From Baffinella frigidus (taxonomy: Eukaryota > Cryptophyceae > Cryptomonadales > Baffinellaceae), in NCBI GenBank assembly GCA_026770585.1, contig MU646438.1, positions 685,191 through 697,395 of the forward strand: 12,205 bases of DNA, read 5' to 3'. Position numbers and translations under genes: made by a program. Position 1 is the first letter of the stretch. Each line of letters opens with the position of its first letter. Positions 1 to 6,196 of the stretch are shown one piece after another. Under the pieces are notes generated by a model, which was not told the DNA's origin, made no database searches, and saw nothing but the letters and a program-made list of their open reading frames with translations.

Positions 1-11
1 CCCCCCCCCCC
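1..11. repeat. Poly-C run at the window edge
   Basis: Eleven consecutive C open the window. It is a simple homopolymer with no other structure visible, and it could be the end of a longer tract cut by the window boundary. Confidence 0.6.
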
Positions 12-87
12 GCAGCAGTTGCTTTACAGGCAACCGGGGCCGCTTCGGCAGGTTGATTGATACCCACAGGTCAACGAATTTCAAAAT

Positions 88-191
88 AGGGTAGTGAAGC
101 CTACGGCACTGACTATGGTAGGCATGCCGCAGGGGCCACCAGAATGCCCTACGGCCTCTACCGTAGTCAATACCGTAGGCGTAAGTACCCT
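88..191. repeat. CCTACGGT-family inverted repeat, copy 1
   Basis: The left arm (88-134) and right arm (147-191) are imperfect reverse complements, roughly 80% matched by eye. Shared blocks are AGGGTA at the outer edge, GCCTACGG, TTGACTA or CTGACTA, and CGGTAG or TGGTAG. The transcript or single strand would fold into one long hairpin with a loop of about 12 nt. The same motif set recurs at 2773-2830 and 2879-3029, so this is a dispersed family, probably a miniature inverted-repeat or foldback element. It has no coding capacity. Confidence 0.75.
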
Positions 192-202
192 GAATTAAGG
201 CT

Positions 203-217
203 GTCCACACGGTGGAC
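203..217. other. Short stem-loop GTCCAC/GTGGAC
   Basis: A perfect 6-bp stem with a 3-nt loop lies just outside copy 1 of the CCTACGGT palindrome. It may be part of the same element or chance. Confidence 0.35.
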
Positions 218-285
218 TACGAACCTCTGATCAAAAGTCAACTTATCTGAAGACAATTAACTTAAAGGATTTTTCTAATGCAACA

Positions 286-300
286 CCCCGGAATCCGGGG
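286..300. other. 15-nt palindrome CCCCGGA-A-TCCGGGG
   Basis: A perfect 7-bp self-complementary sequence around one central A. No gene start or end is nearby, so a terminator role cannot be argued. Confidence 0.4.
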
Positions 301-368
301 TCAACGAAACCCTCGTAGCCCACCGAGTAGTACCCTGTCAAACGGAGACATGGCGAAAGAGTGAGCGG

Positions 369-497
369 CCTGGAGGCATGCGAGGGTTGGAAGACGGTAG
401 GACTGAGGAAGTAGGTGATCGCCCTTCAAAAGGCTGTGAGGGTAATTAAGAAGACGAAGAGAGACCTGGAGGCATGCGAGGATAGGAAGACGGTAGG
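369..497. repeat. Direct repeat, 33 bp, 96-bp period
   Basis: 369-401 and 465-497 match at 31 of 33 positions; both begin CCTGGAGGCATGCGAGG and end GGAAGACGGTAGG. The sequence between them is GA-rich and unrelated. This is a local tandem duplication with diverged spacer. ORFs crossing it on both strands look like chance. Confidence 0.8.
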
Positions 498-640
498 CGT
501 CGTCGACCCACGAGGCGTCTCGGAACTGCTGGAATGGCGATGGCGTGATGCAGTCGAACGGCGTCCATGCCTGCAACCAAGGTGCGTGGTTCGTCGGTTT
601 TTTTTATATTTCATATCTTATTTGTACTTTGTTTTTTATT

Positions 641-779
641 TGGTTGGTTGGGTGGTTGGTTGGTTGGTTGGTTGGTTGGTTGGTTGGTTGGTTGGTTGGT
701 CGGTTGGTTGGTTGGTTGGTTGGTTGGTTGGTTGGTTGGTTGGTCAGTTAGTTAGTCACTTAGTCAGTTAGTTAGTTCG
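641..779 (+). repeat. (GGTT)n microsatellite with AGTT/AGTC tail
   Basis: 641-744 is about 26 copies of TTGG/GGTT with two interruptions, an extra G near 650 and a TCGG at about 699. It is followed to 779 by AGTT, AGTC and ACTT tetramers that look like mutated units. Translation gives repetitive Gly-Trp-Leu-Val peptides, which are an artefact of the period. GG runs every four bases could support two-tetrad G-quadruplexes on this strand, which is an inference from composition. Confidence 0.95.
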
Positions 780-929
780 AGTGACTTTACACAAGGATGC
801 GTACAAGGGCACGGACGGCTGGGACGACCCCCAGCAGACTACGCCCTCCAAGGAAACGCCCCCCTAAGGTTAAGGCTGCAGCCTTGTGTGGTGACGAGGT
901 AGCCAGCAAGGAGGAAAGGACGGGTGAGT
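780..929. other. Unique spacer holding one arm of a composite repeat
   Basis: No gene is seen. The stretch 877-916 matches 1597-1636 at 34 of 40 positions (AGCCTTG...AGCCAG...AGGAGGAA). Each copy sits beside a telomere-like heptamer array, so the unit 'spacer plus heptamer array' appears to have been duplicated. Confidence 0.6.
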
Positions 930-1040
930 AAATCCTCAATCCTCAACCCTCAACACTCAACACTCAGCCCTCAACCCTCAACCCTCAACACTCAACCCTT
1001 AACCCTTAACCATCAACCCTAAAACCCTCGACCCTAAACC
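930..1040 (-). repeat. Telomere-like heptamers, CCCTCAA type
   Basis: About 14 heptamers of the form CCCTCAA, CACTCAA, CCCTTAA and CCCTAAA. They are C-rich on the plus strand, so the telomeric G strand is the minus strand. The variants differ from the canonical CCCTAAA mainly at one position. This is an interstitial, degenerate tract. Confidence 0.85.
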
Positions 1041-1054
1041 AGGGTGACGACCTG

Positions 1055-1163
1055 CTGGGGGGCGTAACCTTGGGGGGCGTAACCTTGGGGGGCGTATCTT
1101 TGGGGGGCGTAACCTGATGTGGGGCCTATCCTTGGGGGGCGTAACCTGCTAGGGGTCGTATCC
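1055..1163 (+). repeat. 15-bp minisatellite with G6 runs
   Basis: Units TTGGGGGGCGTAACC begin at about 1055, 1070, 1085, 1100 and 1132. Two divergent 17-bp units (1115-1131 and 1147-1163) have shortened G runs. Five intact GGGGGG tracts at 15-bp spacing give strong G-quadruplex potential on the plus strand. The flank 1041-1066 matches 1575-1600 at 23 of 26 positions, linking this array to the second composite module downstream. Confidence 0.85.
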
Positions 1164-1200
1164 TTGCTGGATGATCATCCACACCAATCACGGAGGGGTG

Positions 1201-1407
1201 TATTGTCGAAATGGGCTCCGCGTGGGAAAAATCGAGGTCAGGTCAGCCAACATTTTTTTCATGCTTTGCCTTTTTGTGTCATCTTATGGGTGGGAGATGC
1301 TATTTTGAGATTAAACCATGTCTAAGATAGCATAAAAGTCCATTTTGGGGGATTTTCCTGATTTCCTGACCTGACCTCGACTCCGCGCGAAGCCCATTTC
1401 GACAATA
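1201..1407. mobile_element. 207-bp inverted-repeat element (MITE-like)
   Basis: Terminal arms 1201-1246 and 1366-1407 are reverse complements. The outer 17 bases are perfect (TATTGTCGAAATGGGCT), as are the inner 15, with a divergent, indel-bearing patch between. GGGTG lies directly outside both ends (1196-1200 and 1408-1412) and could be a 5-bp target duplication. Alternatively the terminal TA on each side is the duplication, as for Tc1/mariner-type elements. The right flank is a GGGTGTA array, so chance agreement is possible. The centre is AT-rich and non-coding. It lies next to the boundary of a heptamer tract. Confidence 0.75.
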
Positions 1408-1580
1408 GGGTGTAGGGTGTATGGTATAGGGCATAGGGTGTGGGTTGTATGGTATAGGGTATAGGGTGCAGGGTGTAGGGTGTAGGGTCCAGAGTGTAGG
1501 GTGTAGGGTGTAGGGTATAGGGTGTAGGGTGTAGGGTGTAGGGTGCAGGGTGGAGGGTGGAGGGTGGAGGGTGGAGGGTG
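1408..1580 (+). repeat. GGGTGTA-type heptamer array
   Basis: About 24 heptamers, mostly AGGGTGT, with AGGGTAT, AGGGTGC and, at the 3' end, AGGGTGG variants. It is phase-coherent with a telomere-like TNTAGGG unit but consistently carries G or A where the canonical unit has T. Minus-strand ORFs through it read as repeats of Tyr-Thr-Leu-His-Pro and are artefacts of the period. Confidence 0.9.
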
Positions 1581-1661
1581 AGGACCTGTTGGGGGGTGTA
1601 GCCTTGCGTGATGACCAGGAAGCCAGCGAGGAGGAACGCCGCATTTGTCCTCCCAGCGCAG

Positions 1662-1824
1662 TCTTGCTCGCTTTCTTGCTGGACGTAGTACACCATCTGT
1701 GCACCATGAGTCGACGATTAGTACACCTTTGGTGCACCTTTCGTACATCATGAGTGCACCGTTTTGCCGTTGGTCCTCTGCGCGGGATCTTGCTCGCTTT
1801 CTTGCTGGACTTAGTACACCATCT
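1662..1824. repeat. Direct repeat, 37 bp, 126-bp period
   Basis: 1662-1698 and 1788-1824 match at 36 of 37 positions (TCTTGCTCGC...TAGTACACCATCT). The spacer contains partly repeated GTGCACC and TACACC words. It is a recent tandem duplication with no coding signal. Confidence 0.85.
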
Positions 1825-1835
1825 TCCCAGGGGGG

Positions 1836-1925
1836 GTTATACGATCATTAGAGGGGGGGGGGTACGATAATTAGAGGGAGGGTTGTACGATTATTAGAGG
1901 GGAGAGTGTACGATGATTAGAGAAG
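1836..1925 (+). repeat. Tandem GTACGAT-ATTAGAGGG repeat, about 4 copies
   Basis: Four units of 22-24 bp share TACGATNATTAGAGGG, with one variable base in the middle and variable G-run length (G8 or more in the first unit). It is a short G-rich minisatellite. The downstream 1926-2040 stretch holds no gene, only a CCCTACGGTAGGCAAT word near 2008 that resembles the CCTACGGT palindromes. Confidence 0.8.
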
Positions 1926-2047
1926 TAGGTAGGATTTAATTAAGGCATCCACTCATCGGACTTCGAAGGGATTGTGAATAGCCCCTAAGCGATAAGACCT
2001 AGGACCCTACGGTAGGCAATCCATAGAGACAAAGGAGGATTCAGTGG

Positions 2048-2364
2048 AACGTCTCCAAAGCAAAAGTGGAGCCTCCGTTGACTTAAGTAACGGTGGATGC
2101 CTTTCGGGAAGCTTCTTGCGAGTCCGTGAGATTCGTGTCGAGCCACTCCGCACCCAATTGACTCAAGGCTCTGGCTTCTAGGGGCAGTTGACTTAGGTGA
2201 AATGTTCTGGGTGGCAGTGTAGTGTGCAACGTCTTCAAAGCAACCGTGGAACCTCCGTTAACTTCAGCCACGGTGGATACCTTGCGGGCAGCTTCTTGCG
2301 ATTCCTTGAGCTTTGTGTCGAGCCACTCTGCGAAGCCGTGCAGCACTGCCAAGTTCACCTGCAC
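2048..2364 (-). pseudogene. Tandem 180-bp repeat with decayed minus-strand peptide
   Basis: 2048-2150 and 2228-2330 align without gaps at offset 180, with about 84% identity by eye. The offset equals 60 codons. On the minus strand both copies read AEWLDT-L--SQEA-RK-STV. The upstream copy continues EVNGGSTVALKTL, then RTFHLSQLPLEARALSQ, and runs into the second copy, where the frame ends because GAA has become TAA. A further fragment at about 3222-3264 reads RTFRLSQLPLKARALSQ. I recognise no domain. Persistence of frame through a gapless 60-codon duplication suggests a former repeat protein, but length phasing alone could be chance. The ATG at 2364 is only the first Met and the frame is open further upstream. 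Confidence 0.4.
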
Positions 2365-2778
2365 ACCCAGGCCAACCGTCAGTCACCCCAAACACTCATA
2401 GGGCAACGGAATGAAACCCAACACTCGGCGTTGGCACACCTGGTCACCTCCAACCCTTATCAGTACGGGGGGTGGCCTCGCTGTGCAGCACTGCTAGGTT
2501 CACCAGCACACACCCTCCGTCAGGAACGGTGGGTGTCTAGAACGCTGCTGCACGAAGGGGTGGTTGCTTTTTTGCAGCCTGAGTTGCAGGCACTCTGCAA
2601 ACCCGTGCAGCACTGCCACCTGCACACCCAGATGAACAGTCTGTCACCCCCAACACCCACCGTCACTCAGCCCCAACACTCATAGGGCAACGGACTGGAC
2701 ACAGGGTAGTTGAGCCGGTGCACCTGCACACCCAGGCGAGCTGTCAGTCACCCCTACACTCATAGGGCAACGGACTGA
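2338..2778. repeat. Degenerate array of CACCTGCACACCCAG / ACTCATAGGGCAACGGA units
   Basis: Copies start near 2338, 2483 (partial), 2605 and 2718. They share GTGCAGCACTGC, CACCTGCACACCCAG, GTCAGTCACCCC and CACTCATAGGGCAACGGA in the same order with variable spacers. On the minus strand three copies keep an LGVQV peptide and two keep AVLHGFAE, which joins directly to the 60-codon repeat at 2083-2364. A plus-strand ORF of 162 codons across the array is judged a shadow. Confidence 0.7.
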
Positions 2779-2830
2779 AAACAGAGTAGCGAAGCCTACG
2801 GCATTGAGTACGGTAGGCCGTAGGGGCCCA
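2773..2830. repeat. CCTACGGT-family half element
   Basis: A single arm reading GAAGCCTACGGCATTGAGTACGGTAGGCCGTAGGGG, closely related to the arms at 88-134 and 2879-2942. It is followed by a run of ten G. No matching right arm is adjacent, so this is a truncated or rearranged copy. Confidence 0.65.
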
Positions 2831-2878
2831 GGGGGGGGGGCTACGAGAAATCCGGGTCTCCGTCAGCTTAATATGGGT

Positions 2879-3029
2879 AACGTCCTGAAAATCGGGTAGT
2901 TAAGCCTACGGTGTTGCCTACTGTAGGTCGTAGGGGTCTAGGGGGTTCCTATGAAACATCAGGTACTAGGGGCCCAACGGCCTACCGTAGGCAATACCGT
3001 AGGCCCAACTACCCGGTTTTCAGAACGTT
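2879..3029. mobile_element. CCTACGGT-family palindromic element, copy 2
   Basis: The arms 2879-2942 and 2966-3029 are reverse complements at about 85% over 63 bp, joined by a 23-nt loop. Outer ends are AACGT(C/T)CTGAAAA and inner ends (C/T)CTAG. It is better preserved than copy 1 at 88-191 and shows the probable full extent of the family. It is non-coding, foldback or MITE-like in form. No clear target duplication was found. Confidence 0.75.
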
Positions 3030-3300
3030 GGCCTATGAAACTGTCGGGACAGGTGAGAGCTGCACACAAGCCCAAGGTTGACTGAAACGAGGAGGGATGG
3101 TCTCCCCCAATACACTCCGAGCCACAAGATTTCAGCTAAGTCAACCAGCTCACCCAAGTCAACTTTCCCCTGTTTTCGTTTAGATGGACCCGGGCACCAT
3201 GGCCGGCATTTGACTTAAGGCGCGGGCTTTCAGGGGGAGTTGACTTAGGCGAAATGTTCTGACTCCGAGTGCAATACCCACCGTCGTTCACCAAGGAGCA
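3030..3300. other. Spacer with inverted AAGTCAAC motifs
   Basis: No gene is seen. The segment 3127-3171 contains ATTTCAGCTAAGTCAAC and CAAGTCAACTTTCCCC, which are inverted relatives of 3222-3264 (GGGGGAGTTGACTTAGGCGAAAT) and of 2166-2208. These are scattered pieces of the repeat that carries the LSQLPL peptide, now in both orientations. Confidence 0.5.
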
Positions 3301-3362
3301 GCCTTCTGGCAGGTGCGTGTGGAACGTACCTTTTCAGTACCGCGATTGATCAAACCAACACT

Positions 3363-4247
3363 TCAAGAGCCATGGTCGACGGTTGGGGGCGGGGGGGGGG
3401 CTCGAACGGTGCTCACACGTGCGGGGGCCATGGTGCACCGACCACCGGGGCATGCAAGGCTCTTCTGTCTCAGAAAAAGAAACGATTCGTCAAGATAAAA
3501 AGGGAATAGACACGGAGGGCACACCGGGCCGAAATCCGCCGCCAAGGACGAGTAGTCGCGGTGCGACTCCGTTGTGAAAAAGCTCTCAGAGTGCCGCGAC
3601 GCCTCGTGTGACGTCTGCGCCTGATCCGCGTGCACCGTGAAATACAGCTGGCCTGGAATCACGGGATACAACTTCCCGAGCCCCCACGGCGCAGGCGAGC
3701 CTACAGCGCTGGCTGCCGCGGCCTGTGCGGCAACTCTCAGGAAATTCGGAGCTCCTGCGGCTCTGCCCTTCCTTTCGGGGCCCCTGAGGCTCTGTCTTTC
3801 CTTCGTGAGGGACGGCGGGCCTTCCTTCCACCGTCGTGCCCATTCCTGCGTCGACCTCATTTTCGCCGGTGTCAGAGGGCAACTCCATGTAATCTTTGCT
3901 GGACAAGGGCTGGGTGCACGCTGACTCGCGAGGAGCAATTTCACCCAATTGCGGGCGATGCTCACCGGCTCGGAGTCGTGATGCACGGGCTTGCGCACGG
4001 AACCAGTGACGTGGTTGCGGAGGGCGGCCCAAGCGTGGACGTGCGGGCCAGGAGTGCCGCTGTCGCCGTCGGCTTTCTCCGGGCCAGGAGCGCCGCTTCC
4101 ACGTTCGGTTTTCTCACCCGGGCCAACGTCCTTGTCCCCATGCATCTTCGGCTCCTCGTCTCGCACACCTTCTGCTTCCTGGCCACAAGAGGTGGCCTGC
4201 CCCTCGGCCCCACGAGGTCTCGTATGTTCGTAGACGACCAGACGCAA
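3363..4247 (-). other. GC-rich region with overlapping ORFs, no assignable gene
   Basis: A 294-codon minus-strand frame fills this GC-rich segment. A 148-codon minus frame (3586-4032) and a 336-codon plus frame (3630-4640) overlap it. Part of the 294-codon product is hydrophilic and Gly/Pro/Glu/Lys-rich, encoded by a 36-bp tandem repeat (4044-4079 and 4080-4115). The 148-codon frame has a similar hydrophilic stretch, so a gene with a frameshift or intron near 3910-4000 is conceivable. No domain is recognised. High GC alone would generate long opposing ORFs, so I do not call a CDS. Confidence 0.2.
4044..4115. repeat. 36-bp tandem duplication
   Basis: Two 36-bp units both start CGGGCCAGGAG(C/T)GCCGCT, and a partial third start (CGGGCCAACG) follows. 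The length is a multiple of three, so it stays open in all overlapping frames. It encodes the internal peptide repeat seen in the region's longest ORFs. Confidence 0.7.
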
Positions 4248-4429
4248 GAAAACAACTTTTCGTCAATGTCCCCAGGCGCGCCCCTCAAAAGTATCACGCG
4301 GTGGATAACTGACTGTCGTCAAAACCTGAAAGAATCTTCTAGAGACGGATTGAACACACACGGAAAACACGAATGTTTCATCACGACGGTTTCTTGTTCC
4401 TCTACTTCCTCAGTCGTGTCCACGTACCG

Positions 4430-4461
4430 GGTACATGTACCGGACGCGACCGGTACATGTG
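4430..4461. other. GGTACATGTACC palindrome and half copy
   Basis: 4430-4441 is a perfect 12-bp palindrome, followed at about 4451 by CGGTACATGTG, a partial second copy. It belongs to a cluster of palindromic words just outside the inverted-repeat element that begins at 4545. Confidence 0.5.
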
Positions 4462-4500
4462 TTAAGCGGAATTTAATAAGCGGGTCGTTTCTCTCCAAAC

Positions 4501-4522
4501 TTTGTTTGACCGGTCAAACAAA
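4501..4522. other. 22-bp perfect palindrome
   Basis: TTTGTTTGACC is followed directly by its exact reverse complement, with no spacer. Dyads of this size suit a dimeric DNA-binding protein or a cruciform. It lies 22 bp outside the 480-bp inverted-repeat element. No gene start can be tied to it, so a regulatory role is only a possibility. Confidence 0.6.
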
Positions 4523-4544
4523 TGCCGCCTGGGGGTGCGTACCG

Positions 4545-5024
4545 GTACGAGGTATGGTAGCCAAATATGGACCTTTTCTTGGACGAGAAAAGGATTTGGA
4601 AGACGGAATATTTTACCCCAAGTCCTTCAGGTCGTTTTGAAGGCGAGCTCACGCTGAGCACTCTGATCTAAAAATCTCCGAAAATAATTAACGAGTGTTT
4701 GAACTAAGGTCAATTGAAAACCGGCCCTTTTACAGCTGCCGAAACATTCTAATTCTAATATGGACCTTTCTTACCACACAATCCCCATACAATTTGATCT
4801 CGAATTAGTCAACTGTCAACTCGCGGCTGAATTGCTTCGCGAAACGTGTAGTAAAGACGGAAATCGATCAAGGCAAAAAAACGACAAAAAAACGTCGTTT
4901 ATAGAAGCTTTTGAGTTTTAAACGGTATTATAGCGGAAATCTCGTGGTACAAATGAAATCGTTTGTGTGGTAAAGACCGTCCATAATTTTCGAATGGTCC
5001 ATATTTTGCTACCATACCTCGTAC
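4545..5024. mobile_element. 480-bp element with 29-bp terminal inverted repeats
   Basis: The ends 4545-4573 and 4996-5024 are reverse complements at 28 of 29 positions, starting GTACGAGGTATGGTAGC. A second inverted pair lies inside: 4759-4781 against 4963-4985, 19 of 23 matched, with TATGGAC and TTACCACACAA blocks. The word TATGGAC thus occurs four times in mirror order. The interior is clearly more AT-rich than its surroundings and has no ORF of note. The stretch AAACGAC-A7C-GTCGTTT near 4885 is a small hairpin. The form fits a non-autonomous DNA transposon; the target duplication is unclear. Confidence 0.75.
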
Positions 5025-5155
5025 GTGCCTAGCCCTCTAGAGGTGGGGTAATCTACGGTGGGGGGGCCCTATTGGTATGTAGTAAAACGTTAACGCTGGG
5101 GGGGTGGCCATCTACAAGAACGATCGGGACACTGAAGAGAACCTCGTGAAGAACC

Positions 5156-5175
5156 TGTCTTGTCCGGACAAGACA
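5156..5175. other. 20-bp perfect palindrome inside the element
   Basis: TGTCTTGTCC is followed by its exact complement in reverse. It is located in the left subterminal part of the 5038-5661 element. It could be a protein-binding dyad or a cruciform site. Confidence 0.6.
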
Positions 5176-5278
5176 AAAACGACGAATTTCAACCAAATCC
5201 GAAGAACGGATCTGAGATCTTCTTCGCAGAGGCCACTTTACTACAGACACGTGCAACCCACCCCTGCAACATCTTGAA

Positions 5279-5335
5279 GAGACGCCCCGCCAATTACGAG
5301 ACGCCCCGCGAATTAAGGGACGCCCCGTGAATTAA
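5279..5335 (+). repeat. Three 19-bp tandem repeats
   Basis: Units at 5279-5297, 5298-5316 and 5317-5335 share G(A/G)GACGCCCCG(C/T)(C/G)AATTA. Unit length is constant and divergence is 2-3 bases per unit. Short direct iterations next to hairpins inside a foldback element resemble iteron-plus-hairpin layouts, but no replication protein is present. Confidence 0.85.
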
Positions 5336-5371
5336 GGCGCTACCTACACCACTGTGGCCCATCCAAGATGG

Positions 5372-5402
5372 AAAAAACATGACGCGAAGCGTCATGTTTT
5401 TT
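5372..5402. other. GCGAAGC hairpin 1 (14-bp stem)
   Basis: AAAAAACATGACGC, a GAA loop, then the perfect complement GCGTCATGTTTTTT. The apex is GCGAAGC, a heptamer known from biophysical work to form an unusually stable DNA mini-hairpin. The stem ends in an A6/T6 tract, so a transcript read from the left would also resemble an intrinsic terminator, though that mechanism is not typical of eukaryotic nuclear genes. Confidence 0.85.
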
Positions 5403-5419
5403 GCCACGTCTTGAGGCGC

Positions 5420-5444
5420 ACACGTGGCGCGAAGCGCCACGTGT
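5420..5444. other. GCGAAGC hairpin 2 (11-bp stem)
   Basis: ACACGTGGCGC, GAA loop, GCGCCACGTGT: a perfect 11-bp stem with the same GCGAAGC apex as its neighbours. Each arm contains CACGTG, a palindromic E-box/G-box core. Confidence 0.85.
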
Positions 5445-5446
5445 TT

Positions 5447-5467
5447 ACATGGCGCGAAGCGCCACGT
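5447..5467. other. GCGAAGC hairpin 3 (9-bp stem, one mismatch)
   Basis: ACATGGCGC, GAA loop, GCGCCACGT. One A:C mismatch in the arm is the only defect. It begins 2 bases after hairpin 2 ends, so hairpins 2 and 3 look like a tandem duplication. Confidence 0.8.
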
Positions 5468-5661
5468 GTTTCAAACTGCGAAACGGTGCGTCCCTAAAGA
5501 TCCGTTCAGTGTCAGGATCCGATCTTCGGATTCGGCACGCGATTCGGCACGTGCGCTACGAAAAGACGTGGTTCAGTGTCCCGATCGTTCTTGTAGATGG
5601 CCACCCCCCCAGCGTTAACGTTTTACTACATAGGGCCCCCCCACCGTAGATATCCCCTCTA

Positions 5662-6190
5662 AAGGTGCCGGCATCAAAAAAACCTGAGGAAGCTGGTGAG
5701 GTCAAGGGGTATTTTTTTAGGAAAAAAATCCCGGCCTTTATCCGCGCATCAGTGGCGCCTCGACGCTCGCAAGGTGCCAATGGGCTTGCCTCAACACTAG
5801 TCTGCCCTGCAGGTGGAGGGTCATGCCGCTGCCCGCCCCCCCGCTGCCGGAATTGGCCGCCCAGACCCCGGATTCTTGACCATGGAATAGGCATGGAGGA
5901 GCCAACTCAGACCAGCAATGCGAGCAGGGGCGCGCGAACGCGGGATCTGACCTCAAGAAGAGGAGCCCCTCGACGCGCTGGATCCGCACAGCCCTTGACC
6001 GCCCGGATCGGCGGGGCCCTTCAAGCCCTTCCCCCCGCCCCAGCGCCGAAAATCGAGCTCATTTTTGATTTCTTCCCACCGGCGGAATTGGAGCCCTTTT
6101 GGTCGGTTTTCTCGCAAATATCGTTATGAGGAACTGAGATACCGGTACGAGCTCGTACTTTTACAACACTGGGGGATGGGTTCTCGTCGG
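5662..6190. other. Unassigned segment after the foldback element
   Basis: A plus-strand frame of 154 codons (5665-6129) and a minus frame of 112 codons (5556-5894) overlap here. The plus ATG lies at the edge of the transposon arm, and the product is Arg/Pro-rich and of no recognised family. I do not call a gene. The stretch ends with a 14-bp perfect palindrome GTACGAGCTCGTAC (6145-6158), preceded by ACCGGTACGAG, a word also found at 4541 beside the left element. Confidence 0.3.
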
Positions 6191-6196
6191 CCACAC

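Larger units (their letters stand above)
5038..5661. mobile_element. ~620-bp element with 78-bp perfect inverted-repeat core
   Basis: Left arm 5038-5136 and right arm 5572-5661. The 5053-5136 and 5572-5649 cores are identical in inverted orientation apart from a 6-bp insertion (TTGGTA-like) in the left arm. Both contain CTACGGTG6, TAGTAAAACGTTAACG and GATCGGGACACTGAA. Inward of the arms the two halves stay loosely related, each with an AATCCGAAGA(A/T)CGGATC word. The interior holds a 20-bp palindrome (5156-5175), a 19-bp tandem repeat and three GCGAAGC hairpins. No transposase is encoded. Arm identity suggests a young or gene-converted copy. The outermost bases are uncertain because CCCTCTA(G/A)AGGTG occurs at both ends. 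Confidence 0.85.

Noticed and set aside
415-771. Plus-strand ORFs reading Gly-Trp-Leu-Val repeats
   Set aside because: They are translations of the GGTT microsatellite in three frames; no non-repetitive coding support.
1300-1751. Three overlapping minus-strand ORFs of 124-146 codons rich in Tyr-Thr-Leu-His-Pro
   Set aside because: All three frames stay open because the GGGTGTA heptamer array lacks stops; the flanks belong to an inverted-repeat element and direct repeats.
2330-2790. CRISPR array
   Set aside because: Repeat copies are imperfect, spacers vary widely in length and are themselves related, and the context is eukaryotic.
2080-3262. Array of TTGAC (W-box-like) regulatory sites
   Set aside because: The GTTGACTTAGG words are parts of longer dispersed repeats, so their recurrence is explained without regulation.
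3395-3420. tRNA T-arm-like GGCTCGAAC
   Set aside because: No acceptor stem, D-arm or anticodon arm could be drawn around it.
3630-4640. 336-codon plus-strand ORF
   Set aside because: It runs through the 36-bp tandem repeat, the 22-bp palindrome and into the 480-bp inverted-repeat element. It has opposing long ORFs in GC-rich DNA and no recognisable domain.
5665-6129. 154-codon plus-strand ORF
   Set aside because: The start codon lies at the transposon arm edge, the product is Arg/Pro-rich with an opposing ORF, and no family is recognised.
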